Part shown: one piece after another, positions 62,092 to 64,000 of the stretch
Layout: the number at the start of each line of letters is the position of its first letter
Numbering within the stretch: position 1 is the first letter of the stretch
Source of the DNA: Zymoseptoria tritici IPO323
Lineage: Eukaryota > Ascomycota > Dothideomycetes > Mycosphaerellales > Mycosphaerellaceae
Length of the DNA stretch: 64,000 nucleotides
Direction: 5' to 3'
NCBI RefSeq assembly: GCF_000219625.1
Contig: NC_018212.1
Span: forward strand, 558,001 to 622,000
Made by a program: the position numbers and the translations under genes
Notes under the pieces: generated by a model
What the model saw: only the letters and a program-made list of their open reading frames with translations
The model's database searches: none
Told to the model about the DNA's origin: nothing

Positions 62092-63330
62092 TCAATGCGG
62101 AGCGCTTTTCAATAGAGCTGTTATTCTTGCGTTGAACCTTATTTGCGTCATTTCATGTCGATACTTGTCTTGCAGCTGTTGAATGGTGAGCTTCGGGAAT
62201 CGTGCGTGTATACTTGGCCAATCCTGCCCGTCGCCGCGCAGTTTCAACAGCTCCGCGACCTCCACTCCGTCCAAGAGAAGTCATCTTTTGGACGGAATTC
62301 CGAGCATTCTGCGAGTCATTTTGATATGTGCATCGACGCCAGCAGTCGTTCTCTCCGGGAGCCTCGCGTAGATGTCACTGCGTGGGCTCCGCTGATGGAC
62401 CATGCCGAGGATCATGAGGGACTCTTCGGGAGTGAAGGCGTCAGAGCGTGGGACACCGCTGGCTCGCTTCGTTGGCGGCACGATTTTCTGGTACGTCCAC
62501 TGGATGGCATCAACAGGCAGTTGCAGATGAGCGGCGATGGCTTTCCATGGCCTAAACAAACCACGCCATGAGCCCAACTCCTGATAAGCCCGCCATCACA
62601 GAGAAACTTACAGTCGTTCCTCGTTCATCATCCGGAGCAGAGTTTCCCGATCCGCTGTAGACCATGTGTGAGGCTTCCTTTCGCTCGATGTTTTTGCTTG
62701 CGAAGCACGCAGTGTGTCCAACGACCGATTCGGAAAATGTCGCACTCGAAGGTCTCTCCATGAAACGCCTCGATTCCTAAGGTCACAAACAGCCTCACGT
62801 TCCATATTGCTCATTCGGTCGGTGTGATCAATTGAACGGTGTGAGCCCTCCCTCCGCCGAATCTGCGTCCATCGTTGTCGCAGTGCGAAAGGAGATCGTT
62901 TCGGGAAATGGAGTGCGGTGTCATTCCATGTTTGACCAGAGTCAGGCATTCAGTTAGCTTGCTATCCTCCTCGGCGGTCCAGATGTCTCCGGCCTTGCGA
63001 TCGATCCTCCGAGTCCATGAAGAGCTTTCCCCGATTCATCTCTTGGCGCAAGCAGAGTGTAGCGGGCTAGAACAGCCATGACAGACCGGTCCATGAATTC
63101 GTGGTGAACGTCTTGGACACTTTTACCTTCATCTCGGAACTTGCGTAGCTTGGCGTCTTATTCGGGTGTCCATCGCTTCCTTGCTGTTGTATACTGGGGG
63201 GCAAGGTGAGCAAAGCGGCCGAGTAGTATGGCAGGTCCAGCATTCGTCCTAGCGCGGAATGTAATCGCTGCCGACCACGATCTCGAGCCGGAGACAGGAA
63301 GCAGCATTGCCCACTATGTCTCAGCTGTCT
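62092..63330 (-). pseudogene. Decayed Myb/SANT-like repeat gene (tandem paralogue)
   Basis: Several Myb-like repeats can be read on the minus strand but not in one frame. Near 63285-63150: W-SAAITFRARTNAG, then RWTPE-stop-DAKLRKFRDEG, where TAA replaces a Glu position. Near 62985-62945: DIWTAEEDSKLTECL, then an apparent 1-base loss before DSGQTWNDTALHFPKRSPFA. Next come MEREAVCDLRNRGVSWRDLR and TWSTADRETLLRMMNEERL, a good 60-bp intron (62611-62552), and PWKAIAAHLQLP. Then DAFTPEESLMILGMVHQRSP continues to LGIPSKR, followed by an in-frame TGA (62283-62281) and a last repeat DGVEVAELLKLRGDGQDWPS ending at 62092. The order and spacing match the partial gene at 63370-64000. Three lesions suggest a pseudogene. 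Undetected introns could explain some. Confidence 0.55.
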
Positions 63331-63369
63331 CATTGACCATATGAAGGCCGTTCGTGATGGCCAAGTCTC

Positions 63370-64000
63370 TCATTCGCCGGACGAAGAGGCAGAATTCCGT
63401 GCTTCCACTGCTTCTACTGAGGCCGCGAAACTTCGATACGTCCTTTCCACGTTGTATATCGACTTCAGCTGCGCAATGCTTAGGTGTGGAAATCGAGCCT
63501 GAAGAGCCACCCAATCTGAGCCACTCTTCCTGAGGGACACTATTTCCATGATCTCCTGGCTATTCAGGAGAGATCTACTCGGACGCTGGGCCTTGGTAAG
63601 TCCCAGCCATCGGCGTGCGAGGAAGAGCCGGAACTGTATGGATACTCGTGTTCGTGACGGGAAATTCTTCACTATGTCCCGCCGAGAGTAGTCTTGTCGT
63701 TGCAAGGTCGTTATTGCTGCATTGTCCTCTGGTAAGAAAGCATCGTGGCGCTGAAGAGCAGGCCCGCGAGTTCCTTGTACGAGAGCTCTGTGTTTCTCAC
63801 GACTGCCCTGGACAGATCGTTGCAATCGCGCAGATATAGCTTTCCAGTGGCTATTTTGCTCCGTTAGTGACTGTTGCTGTTACAGCCCTGCCTAATGAAC
63901 ATGGAGCACCTACGGACGTTGAGCTCTCAGACCAAGAAGTAGTTCTTGCTCGGCTGCGGTCCATGGACCTTTGCGCGTCAAGCCAGGACTCTCGCCCCAA
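63370..64000 (-). CDS. Myb/SANT-like repeat protein, 5' end beyond the window
   Basis: Partial gene reading in from the right edge. One exon ends at 63914 (TRKGPWTAAEQELLLGLRAQ), and after a 63-bp intron the next exon runs 63850-63370 to a stop. At least three Myb-like units are present: the W of GPWTAAEQ with HWKAISARLQRSVQ across the intron; DAFLPEDNAAITTLQRQDYS with DIVKNFPSRTRVSIQFRLFL; and LLNSQEIMEIVSLRKSGSDW with ALQARFPHLSIAQLKSIY. Each unit has the pattern of acidic helix, aromatic or Trp, FP turn and third helix with Arg/Lys. Such proteins usually bind DNA. No specific family is recognised. It is a clear paralogue of the broken copy next to it. Confidence 0.6.

Overview
This window comes from the genome of a filamentous ascomycete. 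The genes have short introns of 50-130 bp with GT...AG ends, the proteins are typical of fungi (CSC1/RSN1 channels, PalF/RIM8 arrestin, hybrid histidine kinase, LSM5, PDX3), and the centre is a transposon cluster with the fingerprint of repeat-induced point mutation (RIP): CpA and TpG have become TpA, so Gln and Trp codons read as TAG. A Dothideomycete, perhaps of the Mycosphaerellales, is my best guess. That is inference from protein flavour and TE content, not a proven placement.

Left arm (1-18,100) is ordinary gene space. It holds two CSC1/OSCA-type membrane channels on the + strand (669-3275 and 11386-13944), a six-exon TRI12-like MFS transporter (3756-5735, -), a nuclear-looking protein of unknown function (6849-7859, -), a LYAR-type zinc-finger protein (9265-10794, +), a secreted Pro/Lys-rich protein (14565-15518, -) and a secreted class 3 lipase (15958-17097, -).

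Centre (18,101-41,340) is a nest of transposons with no intact gene. The outer shell is a Mutator-like element (MULE, 18109-38950) with 49-bp terminal inverted repeats and an 8-bp target duplication. Inside it sit two Ty3/Gypsy chromoviruses with matched LTRs and perfect 5-bp target duplications: Gypsy A (18545-24819) and Gypsy B (25989-33779). There are also five copies of an ~0.8-kb SINE-like retroposon with an (AAAC)n tail, each flanked by an exact 13-14-bp target duplication. One copy lies inside the 5' LTR of Gypsy B, and the other LTR preserves the empty site. The retroposon family has one shared body and tail but two unrelated 5' heads. Gypsy B also carries the remains of an antisense Cys-rich ORF between pol and the 3' LTR. 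To the right of the MULE lies a decayed pogo/Fot1-type transposase gene, and the MULE may have inserted into that element.

Right arm (41,341-64,000) returns to genes. About 270 bp from the transposon edge is a 91-residue, six-cysteine secreted protein (41607-41951), a candidate effector. It is followed by a fungal integral membrane protein (42602-44090), a very long coiled-coil/WRN-type exonuclease/HTH fusion (45102-48881), LSM5 (49126-49596), pyridoxamine phosphate oxidase PDX3 (49971-50717), a GAF-hybrid histidine kinase (51012-53807), the pH-signalling arrestin PalF/RIM8 (56226-58858), a glutathione transferase (60017-60994) and a cluster of Myb/SANT-like repeat genes. One of the last is broken and one runs off the end of the window.

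The neighbouring genes do not form an obvious pathway or metabolite cluster. All coordinates for spliced genes come from reading splice sites by eye, with frames checked across every junction. No alignment or database search was run.
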